Of a DNA stretch of 64,000 nucleotides, positions 21,320-29,861 are shown in pieces. The notes under the pieces are model-generated. The model was not told the DNA's origin. It ran no database searches and was given only the letters and a program-made list of their open reading frames with translations. Position 1 is the first letter of the stretch, and each line of letters opens with the position of its first letter. The stretch is from contig NZ_AP027361.1 of assembly GCF_030295915.1 (NCBI RefSeq), positions 1,674,001-1,738,000 of the forward strand. Direction: 5' to 3'. Source of the DNA: Thalassotalea sediminis. Lineage in GTDB: Bacteria; Pseudomonadota; Gammaproteobacteria; Enterobacterales; Alteromonadaceae. The position numbers and the translations under genes are program-made.

Positions 21320-21822
21320 ATGCACATTGAACAAGAAATAGTCTCTTGGAATGGTAAATCTGTTGATGATATAAAGGCGATATATGAATCGTATAATGCC
21401 GAACACCGTTTTTCTGACACCATAATTGCTCTTTTGTTTACACAGGCTTGTGAAAAGGGGGCCTCTTGGTTGTTGAAGGCGTGGCTTGAAGCAGGGCATG
21501 AACTTAATCAACAACAAGTAGCGAAAATATGTGGCCCCTTCAACAGTTGGAACACTGGCAGGCCAAGCTGCATATACTGCAAAGCCTTCCCTTTATGTCT
21601 ATTACTAATGAAGAAAGCAGTAACGTATACAAATTCTTAAGGCAAACGCTTACTGATCAAAATAACTTTGTGCGCGCATGGTCATACAACGGGTTTTATG
21701 AATTAAGCCGGCAGCACTCAATGTATAAAGATGAGACCGAGCAATACTTCGAAATGGCTATGCGTGATGAAGCACCATCTGTTAAGGCGCGAATTCGAAA
21801 CATTATGAAAAAAAATGGTTAA
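21320..21822 (+). pseudogene. Frameshifted HEAT-like repeat protein
   Basis: Two overlapping frames together encode one ~168-residue protein. Frame 1 from ATG 21320 (HIEQEIVSWNGKSVDD...) is coherent until VAKICG; frame 2 takes over at about 21530 with QQLEHWQAKLHILQSLPF and runs to 21822, ending MRDEAPSVKARIRNIMKKNG, a HEAT-type repeat pattern. The switch falls in a CCCC run at 21533-21536 and needs one lost base. Either a real pseudogene or a sequencing/assembly indel; no slippery heptamer supports programmed shifting. Confidence 0.7.
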
Positions 21823-22052
21823 CAAATTACTGCTTGGGACAAACCAACACTGCGCCTCGTTAAGCTAATGTCGCAAGCTGCAAAAGCGCTTGAGTTTTTG
21901 CACGTAAATTAGGCGACTTTCTTCATCGTACAAACTTATCTGATTATTTTACACTCATAAATTGTAACAATTGTAATGGTTTACTTATTTTCTATTTATG
22001 TTTCAAATAGAACCTTAAAGAAAACGAACATTTAACATATTCGAGAAATAAA

Positions 22053-22514
22053 ATGATTAAAGTAAAATTACTTGCAATGGCAGTGGCGTTTATATCGTTT
22101 CTCTTGTCATCGTTTAGTCATGCTGAGGCGTTAACAGGTAAAGAATACCAAGCAGTTATAAATACGGCTTATAATTATTTTAATGGGGCAGCAAATGGTG
22201 ATCAAAAACTGCTGTCAAAAGCGTTTGATCAAGAGTTTGGCCATGTGAAGATGATCACCGTAAACAAAGATACAGGAAAAGAAACCATTAGCACTGTTCC
22301 TTTAAAAGAGTTTTCTGGTTACTTTAAAAAAGCGACTCAAGATACTTGGACCGCGAATATTCTTTCTGTTGATATCGTTGATAACAAAATGGCGATGGTA
22401 AAACTTAATTTTGAAACACCAAAAACACATTACATTGACTACCTTGTTATGTATAAGCGTGAAAATGAGTGGCGTATTGTCAATAAAACATTTATTGCGA
22501 AGAAAAAGTCGTAG
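22053..22514 (+). CDS. Exported NTF2-like (lumazine-binding-like) protein
   Basis: 153 residues with a signal peptide (MIKVKLLAMAVAFISFLLSSFSHA) and a single NTF2-like domain: helices around the YFNGAANGDQKLLSKAFDQ segment and a beta-sheet ending DYLVMYKRENEWRIVNKTF. This is the Lumazine_bd_2/DUF4440-like group; a ligand-binding or structural role in the periplasm is likely, no specific activity known. Confidence 0.75.
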   Translation: MIKVKLLAMAVAFISFLLSSFSHAEALTGKEYQAVINTAYNYFNGAANGDQKLLSKAFDQEFGHVKMITVNKDTGKETISTVPLKEFSGYFKKATQDTWTANILSVDIVDNKMAMVKLNFETPKTHYIDYLVMYKRENEWRIVNKTFIAKKKS

Positions 22515-22621
22515 GTAAAATCAACGAAAAATAATACAAAGCAAGTCTGTGTAGTTCACTCGTGTAATGGCGATATGCGCTACTACCATTGAAACAATGA
22601 CGTTGAAATCAACAAGGAAAG

Positions 22622-23251
22622 ATGGTGATAAAATCCGATAAGTTCTGGGATAAAACTGCTGATAAATATGCTAAGAAAGCCGTTCCCGATGAAAAAATAT
22701 ATCAAAAGAAACTTGCTGAAACGCAGGCGTTTCTTTCAAAAGATATGCATATTCTTGAGTTTGGTTGTGGCACCGGCTCTACCGCCATTGAACATGCGCC
22801 TTATGTAAGGAAAGTTGAGGCGATTGATATTTCCCAAAAAATGATCGACATCGGCCGCTCTAGAGCGGAAAAAGCTGGAGTAAACAACCTTACCTTTACA
22901 TTAGGAACACTGGAAGATTTTAATGCAAAGCCTGCTAGCCTTGATGCGGTTCTCGGGTTAAACGTTATTCACTTAGTACCAAACAGAACAGCGTTGATAG
23001 CCGAGGTTGCAAGAATTCTAAAACCTGGCGGTGTTTTTGTCAGTAGCACGGGTTGCCTAGGTAATTCATACTTTCGATTTTTGATGTTACTTATGCCGTT
23101 ATTAAAATTGTTAAAGCTAGCGCCTGATATTTTTGTAATTCGCGAGTCAGAGTTAGTGAGTGAAATTAAGCAAGCGGGGTTTTCAATAGAGCGACAGTGG
23201 CATCATGGTCCGCAAGGGATAACGGTATTTATTATTGCCAAAAAACGATGA
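22622..23251 (+). CDS. Class I SAM-dependent methyltransferase (UbiE-like)
   Basis: 209 residues. Motif I HILEFGCGTGSTAIEHA, post-I VEAIDIS, motif II-like LDAVLGLNVIHLV and motif III ILKPGGVFVSSTGC are all present. A hydrophobic stretch (FRFLMLLMPLLKLLKL) near residue 150 suggests a lipid-like substrate or membrane contact. AAGGAAAG lies just upstream of the ATG. Confidence 0.85.
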   Translation: MVIKSDKFWDKTADKYAKKAVPDEKIYQKKLAETQAFLSKDMHILEFGCGTGSTAIEHAPYVRKVEAIDISQKMIDIGRSRAEKAGVNNLTFTLGTLEDFNAKPASLDAVLGLNVIHLVPNRTALIAEVARILKPGGVFVSSTGCLGNSYFRFLMLLMPLLKLLKLAPDIFVIRESELVSEIKQAGFSIERQWHHGPQGITVFIIAKKR

Positions 23252-23287
23252 CTTAGTGAGACAATGTGAAAAAGAGGGGGGCGTGAT

Positions 23288-23452
23288 ATGGATGTTTTTA
23301 TAAATACACTCATTGCATTAGGTTTATTGCCTGTAAAAAGCTTAGGGGAATCAATGCAGCAATCAAAATGTTTGACAATTATGGTGATTGTTGGTGTGTG
23401 TCTACTTAGTGCGTTAACTTTCTTTTTATTGCACATGGCGAGCAAACAGTAG
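23288..23452 (+). CDS. 54-residue single-TM protein
   Basis: Short ORF with a strong purine-rich ribosome-binding site (GAGGGGGGCG) seven bases before the ATG. One clear membrane helix (LTIMVIVGVCLLSALTFFLL, residues 29-48) after an amphipathic N-terminus. It starts 36 bp after the methyltransferase stop and could be co-transcribed. Function unknown. Confidence 0.5.
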   Translation: MDVFINTLIALGLLPVKSLGESMQQSKCLTIMVIVGVCLLSALTFFLLHMASKQ

Positions 23453-23699
23453 TTAAAGTCTTACTAGTAATGCTTAGCTATTGTTGCTACTAAATAAAAT
23501 CAATTAGTGGTCGGCATGAATATCAAGGGTAATGATGTTTTAGCGCGATCAGGTTAATAAGTGAAGGCTGGAAAACTTAAAGATAGGAAGTATTCTAAGC
23601 TAGTGTTGGCTGTATACAGAATTGTTAATTGCGTACTAATGATTCAAGATTAGCCCCATAAATGAAGTAAATTAATAATAAAAACGAAGGACCTAATTT

Positions 23700-25055
23700 A
23701 TGACAAAAACATTATTTGCCGCATTGTGTTGTACAGTGTTTATCATGTCTTGTAGTCAGAAAGAAACCACTAGTGCAAAGGTCGACAATATTCAATCAAA
23801 GCAAGAGAGGTTAACCAAAGCCTTTGAAACTATTCGCAATCAAAAAGATTTTATGGGTAGCGTTACCGTTATGCATAAGGGAAAGGTGGTTTTCTCTGAT
23901 AGTTCAGGTTTCGATGATATAAGCAAGAATACAAAATCCACTACGCAATCAGGTTATTTAATAGGCTCGGTGTCTAAAACTTACACAGCGGCGCTTGTTT
24001 TAAAAGCTGTTGAGGAGCAGAAGCTTAGATTAGACGAAACCGTTGAAGGTTTTTTTCCTACACTTGAGAATGGGCACCTGATCAGCATAAAAAATATGCT
24101 TCAGCACCGCAGTGGTATTGCCAATTACACTAAAAAAGGCAAAGGTTTTTTTAACTATCGTACACAAGAACAAAGTAGAGACGATATGTTAAAGAGAATT
24201 TTAGCACTAGGCAGTGATTTTGAACCAGATACGAAAGCCAAATACAGTAATTCAAATTATTATCTGCTTGCGCTGATATTAGAAAAAGTTTATCAGCAAA
24301 GTTTTGATAATATTCTCCGTGAAAAAATAACAACGCCGTTAAAACTTACCCAAACATTTCAGGTGGATAAAACGGTTCAAACACAGTTCTCATATTCCTA
24401 CAAAGAAGAGCAATGGTCTTTGTTTCCTGCCTCACACTTGTCTGTTGGCTTAGGAGCTGGTTCTATTAAGTCAACTCCAACGGAAGTAGCTATTTTTTAT
24501 AACGCGTTATTTAACGGTCAGGTTGTTTCTATGGCATTAGTTGATACCTTAAAACAAATAAAAAATGGCTTTGGTTTAGGCATTAAGCCGATTGACTTTT
24601 TTGATCACCAAGGGTTTGGACACGGTGGAACTTTTGACGCATACAACACGATAGCTGCCTATTTTCCTGATGAAAAATTAACGATAGTGTTAGCGTCAAA
24701 TGGCTCAAATGGTAACTTTCATAATATTTATCAACAACTACTTAAAAGCTATTTTAATCAAACACTGATTGATCTACCTGTGCCACCTGAGCAATTAAAA
24801 AAATACGTTGGTACTTATCAACTTTCTCCAGAAGATAAGTATGCTTTTTCATTTGTTGTGGAAGATGGCAAACTAGCCGTTATTTTTCCTGATGGTTACA
24901 CGCAAAAAATGAGGTATGAAGGTAATAGTCGATTTTATTACGACCAAACAAATGCAAAACCTGTTATCTTTCAATTTGTTGACGATGGCGCGAGCGTGAT
25001 CGAAACGTACGGCGAAAATGGCAGTGAAACCATCAAACAGAAAGTACCTAATTAG
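23700..25055 (+). CDS. Class C beta-lactamase-like serine hydrolase, lipoprotein
   Basis: 451 residues. A lipoprotein signal ends at Cys18 (FIMSC). The penicilloyl-serine transferase fold has S-x-x-K at Ser90-Lys93, Y-x-N at Tyr182-Asn184 and HGG at 308-310, so the triad of the AmpC/esterase EstB/DD-peptidase superfamily is complete. A C-terminal ~90-residue domain (from LKKYVGTYQLSPED) is the DUF3471-like lipocalin domain often attached to such hydrolases. Peptidase or esterase activity is more likely than true beta-lactamase activity. Confidence 0.85.
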   Translation: MTKTLFAALCCTVFIMSCSQKETTSAKVDNIQSKQERLTKAFETIRNQKDFMGSVTVMHKGKVVFSDSSGFDDISKNTKSTTQSGYLIGSVSKTYTAALVLKAVEEQKLRLDETVEGFFPTLENGHLISIKNMLQHRSGIANYTKKGKGFFNYRTQEQSRDDMLKRILALGSDFEPDTKAKYSNSNYYLLALILEKVYQQSFDNILREKITTPLKLTQTFQVDKTVQTQFSYSYKEEQWSLFPASHLSVGLGAGSIKSTPTEVAIFYNALFNGQVVSMALVDTLKQIKNGFGLGIKPIDFFDHQGFGHGGTFDAYNTIAAYFPDEKLTIVLASNGSNGNFHNIYQQLLKSYFNQTLIDLPVPPEQLKKYVGTYQLSPEDKYAFSFVVEDGKLAVIFPDGYTQKMRYEGNSRFYYDQTNAKPVIFQFVDDGASVIETYGENGSETIKQKVPN

Positions 25056-25288
25056 TGAGTAAAAACGGAAGGTATATTAAGCAGTACGGAAGATAGAGCG
25101 CAGTTAAAGAGTGAACAATAATTGTTGTTATGCGTGATGCTTGGCTTTTATCTAGAGTAACATCGTTTTATCAGTCTATGTTATCGTTATAATTGAAACA
25201 TAGTAGAGAGCTTAATGAGATAAATGAAGCGTAGCTTTTTTATCAGCTCTTTATTATTTGGAGCACTTTGTAATTAAATGGAATTATT

Positions 25289-25585
25289 ATGAGTAAATGG
25301 TGGACTAAAAAAAGAATATTTTTGGTGGGGTTCTTACCCGCACTTGGCTTTATTGTAACACTGCTGTTAAATGTTGTTGCAGGCCCTATTTATACAACAG
25401 GATTAAACCAAGGCGCACTTCGTGTATATTCTATGGGTGCTATTTTATGGTCGATACTGTCTTTTTTTGTTGGTATTTATTTGTATTCCAAATGCAGTTC
25501 TATGAATCATACAAAATTTTTCCTTGGCGTGTCTTCGGTCATCTTAGGTGCTGCTATACCTTGGCTGTTAGCCATGCTGTATTAA
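25289..25585 (+). CDS. Small membrane protein, three TM
   Basis: 98 residues: hydrophobic helices at about 10-32, 48-66 and 76-97. ATG 25289 without a strong Shine-Dalgarno sequence (GGAATTATT). Not recognised; lies in the accessory tail of the array. Confidence 0.55.
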   Translation: MSKWWTKKRIFLVGFLPALGFIVTLLLNVVAGPIYTTGLNQGALRVYSMGAILWSILSFFVGIYLYSKCSSMNHTKFFLGVSSVILGAAIPWLLAMLY

Positions 25586-25890
25586 CGCAAACAGAATCGG
25601 GGTTAAGGTTTGACTAAGTACCGTTGGTTTTTGAGCGAACAAGGTGTACTGGTATATCGCATCATTTGAAAACCAAATGCATACCGTCCCAAAGCAGCTT
25701 ATGTATAAATTGAATTGCGAAAAATATTACCCTTATTGTTTCAGGGGAAGAAAGTAAGCGTCGCTCTTTAGAGTGTTTAGGTAAATAAAACAGGATAAGC
25801 GTTTTAACAGCGATAAAGCGAGTTAATGCATGTTTATTTGCCGCTGAATTAAGCGACAATGTCAATGCCATAAAGTGAGCGTGATAACGA
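25586..25890. other. Non-coding gap
   Basis: 305 bp. A - strand frame exists (25662-25871) but has no ribosome-binding site or recognisable product. GCCGCTGAATTAAGCGAC near 25839 faintly resembles the right arm of an attC. Nothing firmer. Confidence 0.3.
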
Positions 25891-26322
25891 ATGGATAAAA
25901 CAGTGCACGCTAATAAGTATGTTATTAGCGTTGAAAGCCCTAAAACTGAAGAATTCTTATGTTTAAGACATAAAGTTGGTTGGGGTGAATTAGATTATAA
26001 TCTGGCGCAAACGAGTTTAAACAATTCATTGTTCCACATTATTGTTCGCGATAAATCACAACTTATTGGCATGGGACGTATCGTTGGTGACGGTGCAATG
26101 TACTTTTATATTCAAGATGTTATTGTTGACCCTGACTATCAAGGCGCTGGACTAGGTTCAATATTAATGGATCATATAGAGCGCTATTTATCAGTTGCTG
26201 CTAAGAAAGGCGCTACGATTGGCTTGCTTGCTGCAAAAGGTAAAGAAGCGTTTTATTTGCGTTATGGTTACCTGTTACGACCCAATGATATGTTAGGTAA
26301 CGGCATGTGCAAGTTTATATAA
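25891..26322 (+). CDS. GNAT family N-acetyltransferase
   Basis: 143 residues, typical GNAT length. The acetyl-CoA-binding motif A is VIVDPDYQGAGLGSILMDHI (Q-x-x-G-x-G variant), preceded by the beta strand LIGMGRIVGDGAMYFYIQ; the C-terminal AFYLRYGY is the usual end of the fold. The acceptor substrate is unknown. Confidence 0.85.
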   Translation: MDKTVHANKYVISVESPKTEEFLCLRHKVGWGELDYNLAQTSLNNSLFHIIVRDKSQLIGMGRIVGDGAMYFYIQDVIVDPDYQGAGLGSILMDHIERYLSVAAKKGATIGLLAAKGKEAFYLRYGYLLRPNDMLGNGMCKFI

Positions 26323-26452
26323 ATTTGCCGCGTAAAACCTTGAAAAAAAGAACATTGTATATTGGTTGATGTTTGTTCATTGTTAACGCATTGTTTCAGG
26401 CATATATTATTAACCCTGAGTTGCTCTATATGTCATATTAAGGATTAACGTA

Positions 26453-26638
26453 ATGAATAAAAAAATGGCATTTTGGGTAACATGGATAGCCTTTACTTTA
26501 TTCGTTATATGGTTTTTCTATGTGAATGGCGTCTTGCAGTACATGGATTTTGGTAAATCTGTTATTTTAACGGTTATTCCTTTAATGGTAGCTTACCCAA
26601 TTTATCGTTGGATAAAAAATAATGACGATTTAGATTAA
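26453..26638 (+). CDS. 61-residue two-TM protein
   Basis: Two hydrophobic helices (about 6-25 and 35-50) and a charged C-terminus (IKNNDDLD). ATG 26453 preceded by AAGGATTAACGTA. Family not recognised. Confidence 0.55.
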   Translation: MNKKMAFWVTWIAFTLFVIWFFYVNGVLQYMDFGKSVILTVIPLMVAYPIYRWIKNNDDLD

Positions 26639-26774
26639 TTAATTACGTAAGTTATTGTTAAAAAACAATGCCGTCGGTATTTTTATCAACCTTGTTTATG
26701 CTAATCAATGTTTTAGGCACCCAAGTGCGGTGTTGATATGACTGAATTATTACTCATTATATTTAGGAGAAGTA

Positions 26775-27119
26775 ATGCCACATTTTGTAATAGATTGTTC
26801 TGCAAATGTGCTTAAATCACATGATGAAGAATTTATTATTGAACAAATTCACCTCGTTGCAAATTCAACCGGATTATTTGATGAGGGCGATATAAAAGTA
26901 AGAATAAATCCGTTTCAAAAATATTCTGTAGGTAATAAACGAGAAGATTTTATTCATGTTTTTACGCATATAATGCAAGGGCGAACAACTGAGCAAAAAG
27001 CCTACTTATCCAAACAAGTTGTTACTAAACTTATTGCCTTATTCCCTGATATTCCTAGTATTGCAATGAATGTTAGTGACTTTGAAAAGGCGACTTACTG
27101 TAATCGTGCCATGTTGTAG
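26775..27119 (+). CDS. 5-carboxymethyl-2-hydroxymuconate isomerase-family protein
   Basis: 114 residues, full length for the CHMI/tautomerase fold. MPHFVIDCSANVL supplies the N-terminal Pro2 used as catalytic base; STGLFDEGDIKVRINPF, HIMQGRTTEQK and the C-terminal DFEKATYCNRAML are family signatures. In homoprotocatechuate degradation it isomerises CHM, but no other hpa gene lies nearby, so the physiological substrate here may differ. AGGAG lies seven bases before the ATG. Confidence 0.85.
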   Translation: MPHFVIDCSANVLKSHDEEFIIEQIHLVANSTGLFDEGDIKVRINPFQKYSVGNKREDFIHVFTHIMQGRTTEQKAYLSKQVVTKLIALFPDIPSIAMNVSDFEKATYCNRAML

Positions 27120-27228
27120 CTGAGACAATTGCACACAAACTCATTAATTACACACTGCATCTATTTGCTTGGGTTCTTTGTATGCAGTGTTAACAGAAAT
27201 ACATTAGCCCCTGTTAGGGGAATTAGGC
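27119..27228 (+). other. attC remnant (right arm recognisable)
   Basis: TAGCCCCTGTTAGGGGAATT at 27205-27224 followed by AGGC closely parallels the right arms in the array (CAGCCCCTGAATGGGGCGTT). The left half, from the CHMI stop, has lost clear R'' identity. Marks the rightmost trace of the cassette array. Confidence 0.4.
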
Positions 27229-27246
27229 AAAACAAGGATGTTTTAA

Positions 27247-27780
27247 ATGCAGTATTATTTTCGCCTCACTCTTATGCTTTTTCTTGCTGGTTGCGCGAGT
27301 GTTCCGTTAGGAACAATGTTGAAATTTTCTTCTTTTGATAAAAAAGACTTTATTGCATTGGAACCTCATGCGATCAAGGCAAAACTTATTGTTGATGAAC
27401 CGGTTAAAATTGATATTGAAAAGGTTGATTTAACGCTTGATGCAGAAACGCAACAACAACGTCGAAGCTATAACTTTCCGCTATCATTAATTGAACAGGT
27501 TACTGTGCCAGCTAACGCGGGTTGGCTCTACTCAAATGCAGCAAAAACAGAATACACTTTTAAATTATCGACTGAATCTACGTTAAATTTTAAAGATCTT
27601 CAGGGCACATTAACAACGCACGAAGGTTGGAAATTTAGCTTTTCTATCAATTCTGGTTTTGAGCAAGTACCCGTTGAAGTTGACGCAATTAATTTTTCGA
27701 TGCTTTTAAAGTTAAGAAAAAATGAAAATTACACGGCAATTCTTGAAAATGCGACACTCGATATTAAGCGCGAGGAATAG
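27247..27780 (+). CDS. Lipoprotein of unknown function
   Basis: 177 residues with a lipoprotein signal ending LMLFLAGCAS (Cys16). The mature part is beta-rich with the conserved opening VPLGTMLKFSSFDKKDF that I associate with an uncharacterised Vibrio/Alteromonadales lipoprotein family. ATG 27247 has an AAGGATG sequence about nine bases upstream. It lies immediately right of the last attC remnant. Confidence 0.65.
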   Translation: MQYYFRLTLMLFLAGCASVPLGTMLKFSSFDKKDFIALEPHAIKAKLIVDEPVKIDIEKVDLTLDAETQQQRRSYNFPLSLIEQVTVPANAGWLYSNAAKTEYTFKLSTESTLNFKDLQGTLTTHEGWKFSFSINSGFEQVPVEVDAINFSMLLKLRKNENYTAILENATLDIKREE

Positions 27781-27939
27781 CAACGCATTGTTCTGGTTTA
27801 TTAGTGTTTTTATACATAAGCTTTTTTACGAGGTTATACCCAAAAGAACAATGAGCGTTTATTGGCATCTCTAAGCGCTAAATTAGAGGGTATAATAGGT
27901 ATATAAAGAAAAATGGATAAACAGCAAAGCGTTATGAAA

Positions 27940-28407
27940 CTACGCTGTTATTTCTCCAAATTTAGCATTAAGTATTTGTTCAAATGTTGCCGGGCAGGTT
28001 TCAATTTCAAGTCCGCGTTTGCCACCACTGACAAAGATAGTTTCGAATGCTTGAGCACTATTATCAATGAATGTATTAAGTCGTTTTTTTTGCCCAAATG
28101 GACTTACGCCACCTAGCACATAGCCAGTTGTTGCTTGTACCTTAGCAGGATCAGCCATGATTGCTTTTTTACCTCGCGCCATTTTGGCAACGGCTTTTAA
28201 GCTGAGTTTCAAAGACACAGGAATAATTGCAACAACAAGTTGGTTACCGTCTACCTCAGTGACTAGGGTTTTAAATACTTTATCACTGTCAATACCAAGC
28301 TTTTCGGCCGCTTCAAGACCGTAGCTTTGCGCAGATGATTGATGTTGATAATTGTGTAATTGATACGTAACCTTTGCTTTATCAAGCAGTTTTACTGCAG
28401 GGGTCAT
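27940..28407 (-). CDS. ybaK: Cys-tRNA(Pro)/Cys-tRNA(Cys) deacylase
   Basis: 155 residues, full length. YbaK hydrolyses cysteine mischarged on tRNA(Pro) in the cytosol, as part of translation quality control. Conserved elements are KVFKTLVTEVDG (with the essential lysine), GYVLGGVSPFGQKKRL and the C-terminal FVSGGKRGLEIE. First core gene on the right of the accessory zone. Confidence 0.92.
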   Translation of the reverse strand: MTPAVKLLDKAKVTYQLHNYQHQSSAQSYGLEAAEKLGIDSDKVFKTLVTEVDGNQLVVAIIPVSLKLSLKAVAKMARGKKAIMADPAKVQATTGYVLGGVSPFGQKKRLNTFIDNSAQAFETIFVSGGKRGLEIETCPATFEQILNAKFGEITA

Positions 28408-28601
28408 AGTGATACCTAAACGTGTTAACTAACCGTGCTATGTAATGGAATTCGATAGCCTTCTTTTTTGTATGATAATGGTCTGTACTATTTGTGGCCT
28501 AACAACCTAACGAGCTTTGATAGTTTTTGCAAATTTGATTCTTATTGTTTGCGATCTGCGATAGAATTTTAACTATTATAAAAATAACGTCGTTGTTTTA
28601 C

Positions 28602-29861
28602 ATGGCATTTAGGATACTACACACTTCTGATTGGCACTTAGGCCAGCATTTTTACGGCAAAAGCAGGGCAAAAGAACATCAAAAATTCATCCGCTGGTTG
28701 CTTGCTGAAGTAGAAAAAACAAAGGTTGATGCAGTTATCGTTGCTGGTGATATTTTTGACACGGGTACACCACCAAGTTACGCCAGAGAGTTATATTTTG
28801 AATTTGTCGTCGCCTTAAATAAACGTAATTGTGCCGCTATTATTCTAGCAGGAAATCATGATTCTGTAGCAATGCTAAACGAATCAGCCAGTTTGTTAAA
28901 AACGTTGAATTGTCATGTTGTGGTTCGAGCACAAGATATAACACAAGCACCAGAACAGTTAATTTATTTAGAAAATAGTGAGCAAGAACGTGCTGTTGTT
29001 TGTGCTGTTCCCTTTATTCGTCCACGCGATGTAATGACAAGTATGGCAGGGCAAACGGCTAAAGAAAAACAGCAACAACTACAACAGGCGATTGCAAATC
29101 ATTACCAACAGTTAGTCGCAAAAGCAAAAAACGACATGGCTCCTGATACTGCAGTTATTGCTACAGGTCACCTAACAACCGTTGGTGCCAGTTGTAGCGA
29201 TTCCGTTAGAGATATATACATTGGTACATTAGACGCGTTTCCTGCAAGTGAGTTTCCAACTGTTGACTACCTAGCCTTAGGGCATATTCACCGGCCACAA
29301 ATCATCGCTAAACAAGAACATATTCGTTATTGCGGATCTCCTATTTCACTGAGCTTTGATGAAACTCAGCAAACGAAACATGTAAATTTAGTCAGTTTTG
29401 AAAAAGGTAAAATGATTGCGTGTGAGCCGATTGAAATTCCTAATTTTCAAGCAATGGCAACAATCAAAACATCGCTTGAGCAGCTTGAAGAACAGGTTGA
29501 GGCGTTACTTGAACAGTTGTCTTTGCATGAAGACGAAGTATTGTGGCTAGACGTTGAGCTCAGTCAGGGGGATTATTTACTCGATTTAACCGCTAGAGTG
29601 CAAGAAATTTTAGCGGCATACCCTGTTGAAATATTACTTGTAAGAAAAGCGAAAAAAGCACGCTTTGAACTTACACCTCAAGACAAAATTACCTTAGACG
29701 AACTAAACGTTTATGACGTCTTTAAGGCGCGATTAGCCTTAGAAAATTGGTCAGAAGACGATGCGTTAGCACAGCGTTTAACAACATTGTTTGAACAGGT
29801 GAAAGCACAATGTGAGCAAAAAGATACTGATGAAGACGAAAAGAATGAGGCAGTATCATGA
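28602..29861 (+). CDS. sbcD: Exonuclease subunit SbcD
   Basis: 419 residues from [15 protein letters not shown]; the upstream in-frame Met 19 codons earlier has no support. The Mre11-type metallophosphoesterase motifs are all seen: [26 protein letters not shown] and LALGHIH, followed by the capping domain. With SbcC it forms the nuclease that cleaves DNA hairpins and processes blocked ends, which may matter for the stability of the many palindromic attC and REP sequences nearby. Stop overlaps the sbcC start (ATGA). Confidence 0.95.
   Translation: MAFRILHTSDWHLGQHFYGKSRAKEHQKFIRWLLAEVEKTKVDAVIVAGDIFDTGTPPSYARELYFEFVVALNKRNCAAIILAGNHDSVAMLNESASLLKTLNCHVVVRAQDITQAPEQLIYLENSEQERAVVCAVPFIRPRDVMTSMAGQTAKEKQQQLQQAIANHYQQLVAKAKNDMAPDTAVIATGHLTTVGASCSDSVRDIYIGTLDAFPASEFPTVDYLALGHIHRPQIIAKQEHIRYCGSPISLSFDETQQTKHVNLVSFEKGKMIACEPIEIPNFQAMATIKTSLEQLEEQVEALLEQLSLHEDEVLWLDVELSQGDYLLDLTARVQEILAAYPVEILLVRKAKKARFELTPQDKITLDELNVYDVFKARLALENWSEDDALAQRLTTLFEQVKAQCEQKDTDEDEKNEAVS

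Noticed and set aside
21293-21822. Programmed -1 frameshifting for the HEAT-like gene
   Set aside because: No X-XXY-YYZ slippery heptamer at the junction; a C-run indel is simpler.
25662-25871. 69-codon - strand ORF
   Set aside because: No ribosome-binding site or recognisable domain in an accessory gap; all other genes here are on the + strand.
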